Translations under genes and position numbers: made by a program
Assembly: GCA_948468465.1 (NCBI GenBank)
Contig: CAOKJJ010000014.1
Coordinates: 1 to 46,011 of the forward strand
Length of the DNA: 46,011 nucleotides
Direction: 5' to 3'
Origin: an uncultured Eubacterium sp.
GTDB lineage: Bacteria > Bacillota_A > Clostridia > Lachnospirales > Lachnospiraceae
Notes under the pieces: model-generated
What the model was told of the DNA's origin: nothing
The model's database searches: none
Seen by the model: the letters and a program-made list of their open reading frames with translations, nothing else
Shown: positions 16,635-24,954 of the stretch, in pieces
Position numbering within the stretch: position 1 is the stretch's first letter
Layout: each line of letters starts with the position of its first letter

Positions 16635-18212
16635 ATGAAGAGAAGAAATAAAATCTATCTGTATCTGACAGTGCTTTTCATATTGATTTATATCGGCCTG
16701 CTGACTGTTTTGTGTCTGTCTGAACATACGGACAGCAGCGCAACGATCCGTTCATTCAGCGATGCGTTCTGGTATTCCCTCGTCACTTTTACGACAGTAG
16801 GTTATGGGGACCTGATACCGGTCACACCTTTAGGACATGCGGTAGGCATTGTGTTCCTTTTTATGTCGGCCGGCATGATGGTAACGTTGTTTGGCGCTAT
16901 GGTTTCTTTCCTTACGAGCGAAGGATTTCCCTTGTTTCTGCTCGGCTTCCAAAGAAAGAAAAATTGGTATTATTTTGCGGACTATGGAGCGGAAGCAAAT
17001 ATTCTGGCCGCAAATATTTATAAAGAAGATCCGGATACGCTCATTATTTTTGGAGAGAAAAAAGATGACCAGATGGAATTTCCGGACTATCCATGTCTGT
17101 TCATCAACGTGTCTCCGGCCAGAATCGTGGCACGCAAAAAAAATGTAGGTACAAAATGCAAAATCTTTCTGATGAAAGAAAATGATATCGGCGTAAACAG
17201 CCGTGCCGTTGATCTGCATACGCTGCCGGTCGAAGTCTATGCAAGGACGACGAACGGACAAGACCATCTGTCTGGGAATATCCGGTTTTTCCACAGTTAT
17301 GACTGCTGCGCCAGACAATACTGGCGTTCCAGGCCGTTATGCAGACATGAAAACACAATTGTCATCATCGGATTTGGCAATTATGGACAATGCATTTTGG
17401 AACGCGCGATATTGACAAACGTCATCTGTGTGGAGCAGCATGTGGCTTATCATGTGTTTGGCGATGCAAAGGATTTTCTTGCGATGCACAGATATTTACA
17501 TAAAGTATTTTCCATGAATGAAGTATCGCAAACCTCCGATTCCCTGATTTTTCATGATACGGGCTGGGAAGCTGCATGTGGGGTATTGGAGCAGGCTGAC
17601 CGGATTATTATCTGTACGGACGACGAGCCGCAGGGATGGAGCATATTTTGGCAGCTGAACCGCTATTATAAGATTCGTGGACAGATCCATCTGCACAGCA
17701 ACCGGAAAGCGCCCGGCGTATCGTATTTTGGAACAAATGAAGAGATCTATACGCCGAATCAGATTATGAGGACAGCGCTGAACCAGGCGGCGATCAGAAT
17801 TAATGAAATATTCCGCGAATCCGTCGATTATCCTACGCTTAGCTGGGATCGCCTGGATGATTTTCACCGGGAATCTAAAATATCAGCCGCGGATCATTTG
17901 CTGACGAAGGTCAGGATTCTTTTAAACGACGAAACGATTACGGAGTATTCTGCAGATACGGTGCAGAGGGCATATGAAAAATATTGCGAGACGAAAAAAA
18001 ATGAATCCGTAAATGATATGTACCGCAGGCTGGATCACATGCGCTGGCTTCGCTTTTATACGTTTTATAACTGGAACTATGGTAAGGCGCGCCATGATGG
18101 GGCAAGGGAGCATCCGATGCTCTGCCCTTACGCGGAGCTGACACCGGAGCAAAAAAGGGAACGCGACGCTGCATGGGAACTGTTAGGCAGTATGAAAACA
18201 GAGATCAAATAG
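16635..18212 (+). CDS. Two-helix K+ channel with RCK/TrkA-N-like domain
   Basis: A 525-aa membrane protein. TM1 is at about residues 8-28, followed by a pore loop with the K+ selectivity filter TTVGYGD (53-59) and TM2 at 66-92. The long cytoplasmic part contains a Rossmann-type GFGNYG (246-251), as in RCK gating domains, and is longer than in simple MthK-like channels. The last 130 residues, with MYRRLDHMRWLRFYTFYNW, resemble the C-terminal region of Ion_trans_2/RyR-type bacterial proteins, which I note only tentatively. It lies between unrelated genes with its own GACGAGG ribosome binding site. Confidence 0.8.
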   Translation: MKRRNKIYLYLTVLFILIYIGLLTVLCLSEHTDSSATIRSFSDAFWYSLVTFTTVGYGDLIPVTPLGHAVGIVFLFMSAGMMVTLFGAMVSFLTSEGFPLFLLGFQRKKNWYYFADYGAEANILAANIYKEDPDTLIIFGEKKDDQMEFPDYPCLFINVSPARIVARKKNVGTKCKIFLMKENDIGVNSRAVDLHTLPVEVYARTTNGQDHLSGNIRFFHSYDCCARQYWRSRPLCRHENTIVIIGFGNYGQCILERAILTNVICVEQHVAYHVFGDAKDFLAMHRYLHKVFSMNEVSQTSDSLIFHDTGWEAACGVLEQADRIIICTDDEPQGWSIFWQLNRYYKIRGQIHLHSNRKAPGVSYFGTNEEIYTPNQIMRTALNQAAIRINEIFRESVDYPTLSWDRLDDFHRESKISAADHLLTKVRILLNDETITEYSADTVQRAYEKYCETKKNESVNDMYRRLDHMRWLRFYTFYNWNYGKARHDGAREHPMLCPYAELTPEQKRERDAAWELLGSMKTEIK

Positions 18213-18270
18213 CCAGGTCCAGGGCACAGGACGGTAACCGACAGGCTGCGGCAGGTAAGGAGACGACAGG

Positions 18271-19053
18271 ATGAATCAGTATAAAGATCAGAATAAAGAA
18301 GCGTTTTTAAATGGCGTAAGAGATGGCATTCCCATTGCTATGGGGTATTTTGCCGTAGCCTTTTCTCTGGGAATCGTAGCGAAAAAAGCGGGCTTAAATC
18401 CGTTTCAGGGTTTTATCTCCAGCTTTTTGAATCACGCGTCAGCAGGAGAATACGCTGAATTCACGGTTATTATGGCGAATGCGCCTTACGTGGAGATGGC
18501 ATTTGTCATATTGATTACAAATATAAGATATTTATTGATGAGCTGTGCGCTCAGCCAAAAATTTGATACAGACACTTCGATGCTGCATCGTTTTTTCGTT
18601 GGCTTTGGCATTACGGATGAAATTTTTGGCATCAGCATTGCAGGAACGGGCATCTTAAATCCATACTATAATTACGGCGCGATGTTTATAGCGCTGCCAG
18701 GCTGGTCGATGGGGACTGCGCTTGGCATTGTCGCAGGCAACGTACTGCCGGCATCCGTTGTCAGCGCGTTAAGCGTGGCCTTGTATGGGATGTTTGTCGC
18801 GATTATTATACCCGCGGCAAAGCAGAACAAAATTGTCGGAGGAATTATCGCGGTCAGCTTTCTTGCAAGCTATGCCGTCTCCCGGACAGCTTTTTTTGAC
18901 CGGATGTCCGACAGTATGAAGATCAGCCTTTTAACAGTGGTAATTGCGGCCGCGGCAGCTTATTTTTTCCCGGTAAAGCCGGAAGAAGAGGAAGACGGGG
19001 CGGAACAAGGCGCAGGCAGTACAAAGGAGGGACTATCACAGAATGGAGCATAA
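18271..19053 (+). CDS. azlC: AzlC-family branched-chain amino acid exporter, large subunit
   Basis: A 260-aa integral membrane protein with the AzlC signature (FLNGVRDGIPIAMGYFAVAFSLGIVAKKAGL) and several hydrophobic segments. The last 25 residues are a glutamate-rich tail. AzlC and AzlD together export branched-chain amino acids or their analogues such as 4-azaleucine. The gene overlaps azlD by 11 nt, so the pair is translationally coupled. Confidence 0.93.
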   Translation: MNQYKDQNKEAFLNGVRDGIPIAMGYFAVAFSLGIVAKKAGLNPFQGFISSFLNHASAGEYAEFTVIMANAPYVEMAFVILITNIRYLLMSCALSQKFDTDTSMLHRFFVGFGITDEIFGISIAGTGILNPYYNYGAMFIALPGWSMGTALGIVAGNVLPASVVSALSVALYGMFVAIIIPAAKQNKIVGGIIAVSFLASYAVSRTAFFDRMSDSMKISLLTVVIAAAAAYFFPVKPEEEEDGAEQGAGSTKEGLSQNGA

Positions 19054-19360
19054 TATTTATTTCTATATATTCGTAGCGGCCGCGGTTTCGTGTCTGATCC
19101 GCGTGCTGCCGCTGACCTTGATACGAAAAAAGATCAGGCATCCGTTTTTACGGTCATTTCTTTATTATGTGCCGTATGTGACGCTTGCGGTTATGACCTT
19201 TCCAGCCATAATATCCGCGCCGCAGGTTCCCTGGGCCGGTGTTCTGGCATTGCTTGCCGGCATTGCCGCCGCCTGGAAAGGCTTGCATATGGTAGGCATT
19301 GCCGTGTTATGCTGTGCGGTTGTATTTGTCTGTGAAACGATAGCTGCTTATCTGCTATAG
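19043..19360 (+). CDS. azlD: AzlD-family exporter, small subunit
   Basis: A 105-aa hydrophobic protein with about four membrane segments and the AzlD motif VSCLIRVLPLTLIRKKIRHP. It is the partner of the preceding AzlC and starts inside the azlC reading frame, with AAAGGAGGG upstream. Confidence 0.92.
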   Translation: MEHNIYFYIFVAAAVSCLIRVLPLTLIRKKIRHPFLRSFLYYVPYVTLAVMTFPAIISAPQVPWAGVLALLAGIAAAWKGLHMVGIAVLCCAVVFVCETIAAYLL

Positions 19361-19420
19361 AATACATGCGGCTCGTTTACAGTCAAAAGATGTGTTTGAT
19401 AAAAGAGAGGGTTTTACAAA

Positions 19421-21481
19421 ATGAGGAGAAAAAGTATTTTAAAACAGCTGCTGATTCCAATGCTTGCGATTGCAATAGCGCTTCCTGCTGTAGTGCTCGT
19501 TATATTTACGACTTTTTATGAACGTGAAATATATTCAAAAAATAAGCAGCTTTCAGGGCTTATGGCGGATGAAATCGGAATCTTTATGGATCAGGCATAT
19601 GCTGTAAACGGGGAGCTTGCGGATAATCCAAGCATTCTGACGATGGATACGGACGTACAGACACCTGTTTTAAAACGGTGTGTGGAAAGAAATTCTTATC
19701 TGGATCAGATTTACATACAAGGTACGGACGGGATGCAGACCGCGCGTTCGTCAGGAGAACTGGCGGACCGTTCGGCCAGATGGTGGTTTATACAGATGAT
19801 GGCGGATCCGCAGGCTTTTATATCCAAATCCTATTATTCTGTCGCAACCGGAATGCCTTGTGCCTCCGTATTTTTCCCAATGTATGAAGGGGATGCGCTG
19901 CGAGGCGTTTATGCGGCGGATCTTAAGCTGGATTTTTTGCAGGAATTAATCGGAGAGCACTCTAATGAGGAAGACGGCAGGATTTCTTTTGTGATTGACG
20001 GAGAAGGCGTCGTAGTTGCGCACCCGGATCTGACGCAAATACAAGAACAGTATAATTATAAAGAACTGACCTGTACCGTAGCAGTGAAAGACGCCGCCGG
20101 AAATCCGGCTGCTGACGAAGAGGGAAATATCCTGACAGAGCAAAAACCTCTTGAAATATCAGACGATATGAAACAGGTGATCGCTCAGGTTATGGCAGGG
20201 GACAGCGGCAGCGTTAAAATATCCTACGACGGGCAGAACTATTATGCCAGCTTTGCATCCATTGAGCTTTTGGGAAATTCCGATTCCTGGTCATTAATTA
20301 CATTACAGAAGCAAAGCACGGCTATGGCAGTCGCTGTGCGCATGCTTCTTGCCGCGGCAGCCGTTTCCGTGGCAGCCGTTTTGGCAGTCGTACTGTTTGT
20401 GATGCATCTTGCCCGTAAGCTGACAAATCCGGTAATCGCAATTTCACAGCTGATGAAAGACGCTGCCGAGGGAGATTTTTCCGTTTCCGCGGATGAGGGC
20501 AGCCAGACAGAAGTCGGCCAGCTGGCAAAGAGCTATAACGTTATGGCGGACAGAATCTGCGGTGCACTGCGTCATATGACAGGTTATACGAAGGATTTAC
20601 TGCAGTGTTCGCAGCGCCTGCAGGAAATGGGGTCAGACATTGATGTGATCAGCAATGCCATGCAGGCAATTACGGAAGGCACACAGGCACAGACATCCGA
20701 GGTCAGCCAGGTAACAGCGTATATCACACAGATGGAGGAGCGATTTGAACACCTGAAAGAAAGAAGCGCAGACCTGCTGCGCGAGGCGGAGCATACGGTT
20801 GCTTCCGGCGAAGAGGGGATGCGCAGCATCAAAGAGCTGGAAGTGCAAAACCATAATGTTGAGACCAATATGGCCGGTTCCTATGAAAAAATAAAACTGC
20901 TGGAAGCACACTCCGAAAAAATCGCAAACATCGTGCAGACGATCAGCGCCATTTCTTCAGAAACGGAACTGCTGGCACTGAATGCAAGCATCGAAGCCGC
21001 AAGGGCAGGGGAACACGGCAGAGGGTTTGCTGTCGTAGCGGAATCTGTCGGTAAGCTGGCAGCGGATTCCTCCAAAGCATCAGCGGACATCGCAGCGATG
21101 ATCGAAATGTTCTGCGGTGATATCCAGGAGATTGTTTCCCAGTTCGAACAGATGAAGGCAGCTACATCGGCCCAGATACAGGCGGTTCAAAAGACAGGCG
21201 TTATTTTTGCGGACTTTAAAAAGGTGACCGAACAGACCGGAAGCTCCGCAAGCGATATGAACGGCTTTATTCAGGAGATGTATGAGATTGACCAGCAAAT
21301 TGCGGCCGCTGCGCAGAGAATCCAGGACATTTCAAAACAGGCGGAGGTTTTGTCCGGGGAAGCGGCTGTGTCAGTGGACAAAGAGCTGATGGACATCCAA
21401 ATCGGCGTGGAGAGCCTTACGATGGTGTCTGATCTGATGGAGCAGGAGATGAGGAAGTTTCAATTGAGTGATGGGGAATGA
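19421..21481 (+). CDS. Methyl-accepting chemotaxis protein with dCache sensor
   Basis: A 686-aa chemoreceptor. TM1 is at about 8-32, followed by an extracellular double-Cache ligand-binding domain (about 33-305) and TM2 at 310-330. A HAMP linker follows (AKGLTNPV-like segment at 331-385). The signalling domain has the conserved hairpin tip [20 protein letters not shown] at about 508-528. It senses small molecules outside the cell and controls CheA. The next genes are not chemotaxis genes, so it is an orphan receptor. The ATG follows AGAGAGGG. Confidence 0.93.
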   Translation: MRRKSILKQLLIPMLAIAIALPAVVLVIFTTFYEREIYSKNKQLSGLMADEIGIFMDQAYAVNGELADNPSILTMDTDVQTPVLKRCVERNSYLDQIYIQGTDGMQTARSSGELADRSARWWFIQMMADPQAFISKSYYSVATGMPCASVFFPMYEGDALRGVYAADLKLDFLQELIGEHSNEEDGRISFVIDGEGVVVAHPDLTQIQEQYNYKELTCTVAVKDAAGNPAADEEGNILTEQKPLEISDDMKQVIAQVMAGDSGSVKISYDGQNYYASFASIELLGNSDSWSLITLQKQSTAMAVAVRMLLAAAAVSVAAVLAVVLFVMHLARKLTNPVIAISQLMKDAAEGDFSVSADEGSQTEVGQLAKSYNVMADRICGALRHMTGYTKDLLQCSQRLQEMGSDIDVISNAMQAITEGTQAQTSEVSQVTAYITQMEERFEHLKERSADLLREAEHTVASGEEGMRSIKELEVQNHNVETNMAGSYEKIKLLEAHSEKIANIVQTISAISSETELLALNASIEAARAGEHGRGFAVVAESVGKLAADSSKASADIAAMIEMFCGDIQEIVSQFEQMKAATSAQIQAVQKTGVIFADFKKVTEQTGSSASDMNGFIQEMYEIDQQIAAAAQRIQDISKQAEVLSGEAAVSVDKELMDIQIGVESLTMVSDLMEQEMRKFQLSDGE

Positions 21482-21486
21482 TGGGG

Positions 21487-21552
21487 ATACCCGCAAACGA
21501 AAATAGTTTTTCAGATAAAAATTTTTTCAGATACATTGGCGTTTGCGGGTAT
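21487..21552. terminator. Long-loop hairpin between two convergent genes
   Basis: ATACCCGCAAACG (21487-21499) and CGTTTGCGGGTAT (21540-21552) are perfect 13-bp inverted repeats. The 40-nt AT-rich loop contains two direct copies of TTTTTCAGATA. It lies right after the chemoreceptor stop and before the 3' end of the minus-strand antitoxin gene, so a bidirectional terminator is likely, although no T tract directly follows either arm. Confidence 0.55.
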
Positions 21553-21574
21553 AAACAGGCTGGATACAAGGCTG

Positions 21575-22630
21575 CTACATCACAGCTATCTCAATTTTTT
21601 CCTTAAGGTTATTCAACATGCTATACTTTATCAGTCCTTCTAACTGCATTCTTCCGACTACAATTCCAGGGGCAATCCCTTGGCCTTTTGCAAAGCGGAG
21701 CACGTTCCTTTCTGAATAATCATTTTCTTTTCTGAATTTTTCGAAATCATCTGATGTAATAAGCGTGTCACTGGACCATTTGTCAGCAGCTTTTTCATCC
21801 GCATCAGATGTACCATTCGGCTGGCCTACATGGCCAAGCGCAATATGCGCTAGTTCATGAAATAAACTGAACCAAAACTTATCCGCATCCTTTCCTATGG
21901 CAGTAAGCCCAACAACAATCTTATTTCCATCCATGAACGAAGCCCCTTGCAAAAAGGAACCTTTCAGATGAGGAAGAAATACCAGCGCTATTCCACAATC
22001 CGCAAGACAGCTTTTAATCTTTGGGCAAAATTCCTTTGGCTTGAGCGCCGTCATCTTCCGTATTTCAGGTATAGAAGCAATGAATCCCTTGATATTCATG
22101 GGTGCTGTTTGGATATCACGAGCCTTGATTTTTGCTTCCTGCGCCCATGCCATCAAAGCCAGATCACTTTTCTCAGTAATCGCCAGCCTTCTGCAGGCGA
22201 TTCTCGTAATCTGCTCATTTCCAAGAAGCGAAAGCTCAACGACTTCAAAGTATTTTCTCAGATAAACGACCTTATCCTTAGCATCTCTGGCCTTCGGAAC
22301 CCATCCGAATTTTGCCATTTCACTATAAGGAAATTGTTTTGCCGTCTCAACATCCGCATCCATTGCATTTTCAGCTTTTGCTTTAATAATCTTTTCTCGG
22401 TAGATTGCTTCAAGATTATTCCAGAACTTAGCCGAAACGCCAAGAACCATCTCTAATCTGACAGCTGTCTCAGGTGTTAGCTGCACGTCGCCGTTAATGA
22501 GTTTGCTGATATGCTTCTCAGACATATCCATCCTGGCTGCAAACTCCTTCTGGCTCATACCTCTGTCATTCAGCTGCTCTTTCATTGTCGCCCCAGGTGG
22601 CGTTGCGATAAAACTGCGACTTCTCACCAT
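21575..22630 (-). CDS. higA: HigA-type XRE antitoxin fused to ImmA/IrrE metalloprotease
   Basis: A 351-aa fusion. Residues about 8-75 form a HigA/VapI-like helix-turn-helix (TPPGATMKEQLNDRGMSQKEFAARMDMS, then LINGDVQLTPETAVRLEMVLG and FWNNLEAIYRE). Residues about 180-300 carry an ImmA/IrrE zinc peptidase domain with HELAH at 258-262 and the downstream EKAADKWSSDTLI helix. The gene follows the toxin gene by 27 nt on the minus strand and has AAGGAGG before the ATG. The HTH would repress the operon with the toxin; the peptidase is not part of ordinary HigA and may cleave or sense a partner. Confidence 0.9.
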   Translation of the reverse strand: MVRSRSFIATPPGATMKEQLNDRGMSQKEFAARMDMSEKHISKLINGDVQLTPETAVRLEMVLGVSAKFWNNLEAIYREKIIKAKAENAMDADVETAKQFPYSEMAKFGWVPKARDAKDKVVYLRKYFEVVELSLLGNEQITRIACRRLAITEKSDLALMAWAQEAKIKARDIQTAPMNIKGFIASIPEIRKMTALKPKEFCPKIKSCLADCGIALVFLPHLKGSFLQGASFMDGNKIVVGLTAIGKDADKFWFSLFHELAHIALGHVGQPNGTSDADEKAADKWSSDTLITSDDFEKFRKENDYSERNVLRFAKGQGIAPGIVVGRMQLEGLIKYSMLNNLKEKIEIAVM

Positions 22631-22657
22631 AGTGCTACCTCCTTGATCTGTTGACTT

Positions 22658-22954
22658 TTAATGATAATCGACAATTTCCAAAGTGTTTGCTATTTGGATT
22701 GTGCCGCCGTTCTTTTCAAATACCAATCTGTAAGGATGAACCAAATTTACTGCGTATTGTCCTTTTCTATTCTGTGTAAGAGGATGACATCGCCCGATGT
22801 GAAACTGTATCATCATCTCAACAGTATCTGCGGCATCAATTTCATCTATACGCTGGTGTATTTTATCAGCCATTTCCCGACCATATGTCCTCTCCGCAGT
22901 TTTGACATCCGTACAAATCTTTTCAATTTTCTTATTTTTGTACGTGATATCCAA
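22658..22954 (-). CDS. higB: HigB/RelE-like toxin
   Basis: A 98-aa protein of the 'plasmid maintenance killer' branch of the RelE superfamily, probably a ribosome-dependent mRNA interferase. Family-like features are the long N-terminal helix region, LTQNRKGQYAVNLVHPYRLVFEK and the C-terminal IQIANTLEIVDYH. It precedes its antitoxin, as in higBA (the reverse of most TA loci), and shares its promoter. AGAGAGGTGAT precedes the TTGGATATC start; the initiation codon is TTG if translation begins at the annotated position. Confidence 0.85.
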   Translation of the reverse strand: MDITYKNKKIEKICTDVKTAERTYGREMADKIHQRIDEIDAADTVEMMIQFHIGRCHPLTQNRKGQYAVNLVHPYRLVFEKNGGTIQIANTLEIVDYH

Positions 22955-22990
22955 ATTATCACCTCTCTTTAAAATTTACCTTTGAGGTTA

Positions 22991-23023
22991 ATCTATGATA
23001 GCATAGATATCTCATTTCGTCAA
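22991..23023 (-). promoter_or_regulatory. higBA promoter with palindromic operator
   Basis: On the minus strand TTGACG (23018-23023) and TATCAT (22995-23000) are 17 bp apart. The perfect palindrome ATCTATG-N4-CATAGAT (22991-23008) covers the -10 element, the expected position for repression by the XRE antitoxin. Confidence 0.75.
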
Positions 23024-23047
23024 GCTGGCAATTACGATTGATTATAG

Positions 23048-23062
23048 TAAGGAACTGTGCAG
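23048..23062 (+). repeat. TAAGGAACTGTGCAG repeat, copy 2
   Basis: The 15-mer TAAGGAACTGTGCAG is identical to 23947-23961 and in the same orientation. Here it is followed by TTACTAAA, giving only a short local hairpin (AACTG with CAGTT). It marks the left side of a roughly 0.9-kb segment with small ORFs and an XRE gene. Confidence 0.6.
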
Positions 23063-23152
23063 TTACTAAACGTATGATTTTGACAGCAAATGTGTGGCCG
23101 CAAGATTTTTCTGGTCTGGCTTCTGAGAAAAATGTATTTAAGGGGATGATGC

Positions 23153-23326
23153 TTGGAAAAAGGAAAAATTACATTATTGAGAAGGGCATTGATCTTACGC
23201 AACGATTGGGGCTGGTATGAGAAGGAGTTAAATGCAGAGACAGAAGTACACAGGGTTTTGAAGGTCGCATACTATGATGAGTTCCGGACGGTAAAGCAAT
23301 ATACTGCAAAAAGCAACTTTTTATAA
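23153..23326 (+). CDS. Small protein of 57 aa, unknown function (TTG start)
   Basis: An open frame starting with TTG at 23153, about 7 nt after AAGGGG, encodes 57 residues. It runs EKGKITLLRRALILRNDWG, then WYEKELNAETEVHRVLKVAYY, and ends in QYTAKSNFL. The sequence has balanced, protein-like composition with aromatic and acidic pairs, unlike the overlapping 60-aa frame at 23038-23220. It could be a complete small protein or the C-terminal remnant of a longer one. I do not recognise the family. Its stop codon lies inside the inverted repeat at 23317-23337. Confidence 0.45.
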   Translation: MEKGKITLLRRALILRNDWGWYEKELNAETEVHRVLKVAYYDEFRTVKQYTAKSNFL

Positions 23327-23534
23327 CAAAATGTTATCTGAAAGTATTTTACATCAATTCATATTAATTTGCAACAGGAAAGAAAATATGAAAAATTGTA
23401 TGTGATATCTTTTGGTCTTTATTGCCATATTTCCTGATTTGAAATCCGGTTCTTTTTTTGAGATATTCCTTTATTTATGCGGGTTTCGGGCAATAAAATT
23501 ACAAAATAAAAACATAACATTTTGTTATAAAAAG
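23317..23534. repeat. 21-bp inverted repeat pair flanking a non-coding stretch
   Basis: Positions 23317-23337 and 23514-23534 are exact reverse complements over 21 bp, 176 bp apart; both contain the smaller palindrome ATAACA..TGTTAT. The right copy is also the loop and inner stem of the hairpin at 23495-23557, so two alternative pairings are possible. The stretch between has no convincing gene. It may be a remnant of a miniature transposable element or an RNA switch. Confidence 0.6.
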
Positions 23535-23562
23535 TTATGTTTTTATTTTGTAATTTTTTTTA
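23495..23562 (+). terminator. Perfect 24-bp AT-rich hairpin with T tract
   Basis: Positions 23495-23518 and 23534-23557 are perfect reverse complements (24 bp) around a 15-nt loop, followed by further T residues. It is terminator-like on the + strand and ends 45 nt before the XRE start codon. The stem is almost entirely A-T, which is unusual for an intrinsic terminator. Confidence 0.55.
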
Positions 23563-23606
23563 TTTGAGATTTGCAGTGGCAGTCTGGGTACGGAACGGAG
23601 GAAATG

Positions 23607-23915
23607 ATGAAGGAATTAGATTATGGCAGGATGGGAATGAGAATCCGTCAGGTCAGAAAGGCAAAGGGCTGGTCGCAGGATGAGCTTGCAAAAAGATGCG
23701 GGATTAGTATGTCTTTTTTAGGGCATATTGAGCGGGGCACCAGAATTATGAGTCTGGAGACATTTGTCAGTATCTGCGGGGCATTGGAGGCTGATGCGGA
23801 CGAACTGCTCTGGGGAGAGGTACATTCGTTTGATGCAGTATTGGATCTATGGGAGTCATCAGACGTAATGCCCCGGTGCATCCGCGGGCAGTCAGTTTAT
23901 CGGGATTACAGATGA
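23607..23915 (+). CDS. XRE-family transcriptional regulator
   Basis: A 102-aa protein with a Cro/C1-type helix-turn-helix at about residues 10-65 (MRIRQVRKAKGWSQDELAKRC, then MSFLGHIERGTRIMSLETFV). Its 35-residue C-terminus is of unknown role. Of two adjacent ATGs, the one at 23607 has better spacing from GGAGG; 23604 is possible and a TTG at 23571 is unlikely. It may control the small genes of this module. No partner toxin is next to it. Confidence 0.85.
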   Translation: MKELDYGRMGMRIRQVRKAKGWSQDELAKRCGISMSFLGHIERGTRIMSLETFVSICGALEADADELLWGEVHSFDAVLDLWESSDVMPRCIRGQSVYRDYR

Positions 23916-23945
23916 TGCTTATATCCGGTTCAACGATGGTTTTTT

Positions 23946-23993
23946 CTAAGGAACTGTGCAGAAATAACTGATGCAAGCTGCGCAGTTCCTAAG
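23946..23993 (+). repeat. TAAGGAACTGTGCAG hairpin repeat, copy 3
   Basis: CTAAGGAACTGTGCAG (23946-23961) pairs with CTGCGCAGTTCCTAAG (23978-23993), with a G-U pair and one mismatch near the end, over a 16-nt loop. The first 15 bases after the C equal copy 2 at 23048. The hairpin overlaps the stop codon of the convergent Uma2 gene and may terminate both genes. Confidence 0.65.
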
Positions 23994-24549
23994 ATAACAG
24001 GTCATAAAAAATATCTTTCAAGGGAATAGCGAAATCATGATAGAGGGATACAGGAATTGTGTCCGTGCAGGCTTCCCGTTCCCGTTCGATCATGTCATCC
24101 GCCGGGAGTTGGTACACTCCGTCCAGCCTGTATTTTCCGTTCGTAAGCAGGTAGGCTTCGATGGAGCGCAGCTTTGCATCAACGATCCAGTATTCTTTTA
24201 CACCTGACTTTTCGTACAGGTCTTTTTTATAACCCTTGTCATTTTTGGCCGTGCTGGGGGAGAGCACTTCTGCTACAAGGTCGGGTGCGCCGTGGATGCC
24301 GTCCTGGCGGATGATGTCTTTGTCGCAGACAATCATTGCATCTGGAATTACCCGGTCGTCCTCTGTAAGATAGACATCTACGCCATCTGCGAATGCCTTG
24401 CAGGTTTTTTGTTTCAGATAGCTGCGGAAGATATAATAAATGTTTGATGCTGTCCGGCTATGATTTATCGATGGGCTTGACATCATATAGATTTCCCCGT
24501 GCAGCAGTTCTTCACGGGGTTCTTCCTGATATGCCAGGTTTGTGTTCAT
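23989..24549 (-). CDS. Uma2-family (DUF820) putative restriction endonuclease-like protein
   Basis: A 186-aa protein of the Uma2/DUF820 family, which has a PD-(D/E)XK-like fold. Visible signatures are ELLHGEIYMMSSPSINHSRTASNI, VIPDAMIVCDKD, and APDLVAEVLSPSTAKNDKGYKKDLYEKSGVKEYWIVD (two segments, with the catalytic D-E pattern around APDLVAEVLS). The ATG at 24549 is preceded by GGAAAGGAAG on the minus strand; codons further upstream are not family-like. These proteins are common in cyanobacteria and clostridia, usually as many paralogues, and their biological role is not settled. Confidence 0.85.
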   Translation of the reverse strand: MNTNLAYQEEPREELLHGEIYMMSSPSINHSRTASNIYYIFRSYLKQKTCKAFADGVDVYLTEDDRVIPDAMIVCDKDIIRQDGIHGAPDLVAEVLSPSTAKNDKGYKKDLYEKSGVKEYWIVDAKLRSIEAYLLTNGKYRLDGVYQLPADDMIEREREACTDTIPVSLYHDFAIPLKDIFYDLLS

Positions 24550-24675
24550 GGCTTTCTTCCTTTCCTTTGGGTTTTTATGAAAGCTTATTCTATTCATGCC
24601 AACCCTTCTTTCTTTGTCCAATATAACATTGCAAAAGCAGTGTGTCAAGAAAAAAGGGCTGGGATAGCCATGTAT

Positions 24676-24951
24676 TTAAAGATAAATCATGCCAAGAACA
24701 AAGACGCCAAAAACAGCATACAAATTGTTCACCACCAGACAAATTTTCATAAGATTACCACGCACGCTGCCTTTTGTATAAAAGGCAATGGTTAGGATGC
24801 CGCTGAAAATCATAAATGCCGCATAGCAGGTGATCATAATTTCTGCCACGGGCGTTTCCAGGGCCCAGTCGAACGTCCGAAGCGGCAGGATCGTCCACGG
24901 AATAAAAAGCATAATCGTACTGACGGCGGTTAAAATTTTATTTTTCATCAT
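24676..24951 (-). CDS. Small membrane protein in the LanFEG-like operon
   Basis: A 91-aa hydrophobic protein with three predicted membrane segments (about 5-25, 35-58 and 68-90). It begins 3 nt after the permease gene upstream, within the same minus-strand run, and has GGAGAT before the ATG, so it is co-transcribed. The family is not recognised. Its position suggests an accessory part of the exporter or an immunity peptide. Confidence 0.7.
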   Translation of the reverse strand: MMKNKILTAVSTIMLFIPWTILPLRTFDWALETPVAEIMITCYAAFMIFSGILTIAFYTKGSVRGNLMKICLVVNNLYAVFGVFVLGMIYL

Positions 24952-24954
24952 AAA

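Noticed and set aside
23038..23220. 60-aa open frame overlapping the 57-aa ORF
   Set aside because: It begins inside the TAAGGAACTGTGCAG repeat region without a ribosome binding site and has poor protein-like composition compared with the overlapping frame.
23048..23993. CRISPR-like array from the repeated 15-mer
   Set aside because: There are only two direct copies about 900 bp apart, with coding sequence between; no regular spacers and no cas genes.
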